From Collimonas sp. OK412 (GTDB lineage Bacteria > Pseudomonadota > Gammaproteobacteria > Burkholderiales > Burkholderiaceae_D), in the NCBI RefSeq assembly GCF_900112135.1, contig NZ_FOLC01000004.1, forward strand, positions 232,899 through 296,898: a DNA stretch of 64,000 nucleotides, written 5' to 3'. This document shows, in pieces, positions 63,961-64,000 of this stretch (positions within the stretch are counted from its first letter, which is position 1; every line of letters starts with the position of its first letter). Made by a program: the position numbers and the translations under genes. The notes below the pieces were generated by a model. It was not told the origin of the DNA. It saw only the letters and a list, made by a program, of their open reading frames with translations, and ran no database searches.

Positions 63961-64000
63961 TCGATAAGTGTGGGCGTTTGATGGAAGTGCAGCGCTGCTG

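Overview
The window looks like a chromosomal stretch of a betaproteobacterium in the Oxalobacteraceae, most like Collimonas. This is inferred from protein character and gene order, not from a database search. Supporting neighbourhoods are ubiE–ubiJ–ubiB, petABC–sspA–sspB, rpe–gph–trpE with trpGDC nearby, apaG–mltA, and a 16S rRNA leader at the right edge. Coding is dense and GC-rich. The exception is an AT-richer, partly decayed patch at about 23.85–26.1 kb beside a tRNA-Thr gene.

Layout. 0–3 kb: the end of a phosphonate (2-aminoethylphosphonate type) catabolic operon. 3–7.7 kb: ubiquinone biosynthesis (ubiE, a Tim44-domain protein, ubiJ, ubiB) and a TPMT-family methyltransferase. 7.7–11.6 kb: a four-gene polyamine-type ABC importer. 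11.8–17.4 kb: fmdB-like gene, DUF502 gene, aspS, nudB, an EEP-family phosphatase and clsB. 17.4–19.3 kb, minus strand: ECF sigma factor with its RskA-like anti-sigma factor, and mscL. 19.5–23.7 kb: cytochrome bc1 (petABC), sspA and sspB. 23.7–28.4 kb: tRNA-Thr, a decayed tyrosine integrase, gene fragments, a secreted secretin-N-domain-like protein, a lipoprotein with a 24-bp tandem repeat and a methyltransferase. 28.5–37.5 kb: accessory metabolism and regulators (AraC/SDR pair, MarR/monooxygenase pair, tannase-family esterase, alpha/beta hydrolase, a cystatin-like small protein). 37.6–42.2 kb: amino-acid-type binding protein, orphan Hcp, DUF1772 membrane protein and a dicarboxylate/amino-acid symporter behind a structured leader. 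42.4–50.5 kb: a mannoside cluster with two GH92 lipoproteins, an AGE-family epimerase and a LacI regulator. 50.9–53.8 kb: S9 peptidase and a MetQ-like protein. 53.9–60.3 kb: tryptophan genes and rpe–gph. 60.4–64 kb: apaG, a 47-residue membrane protein, mltA, a universal stress protein, enoyl-CoA hydratase and the rrn promoter with boxA.

How the parts work together. The mannoside cluster reads as surface-anchored trimming of alpha-mannosides (two outer-membrane GH92 lipoproteins) followed by cytoplasmic sugar isomerisation, under a LacI-type regulator. Fungal mannoprotein is a plausible substrate for a Collimonas-like organism. The tryptophan genes are split: rpe–gph–trpE lie together, then an inverted DUF1059 gene, then trpGDC.

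Strongest new observations: an unannotated 27-codon leader with four Trp codons between gph and trpE, followed by an attenuator-type terminator; a compact multi-hairpin RNA ending in a terminator upstream of the symporter gene; a cystatin-like protein with the QVVAGTNY motif; paired MarR operators 20 bp apart; and nested inverted repeats upstream of hcp and of lacI. I found no CRISPR array, no intact insertion sequence and no complete defence system.
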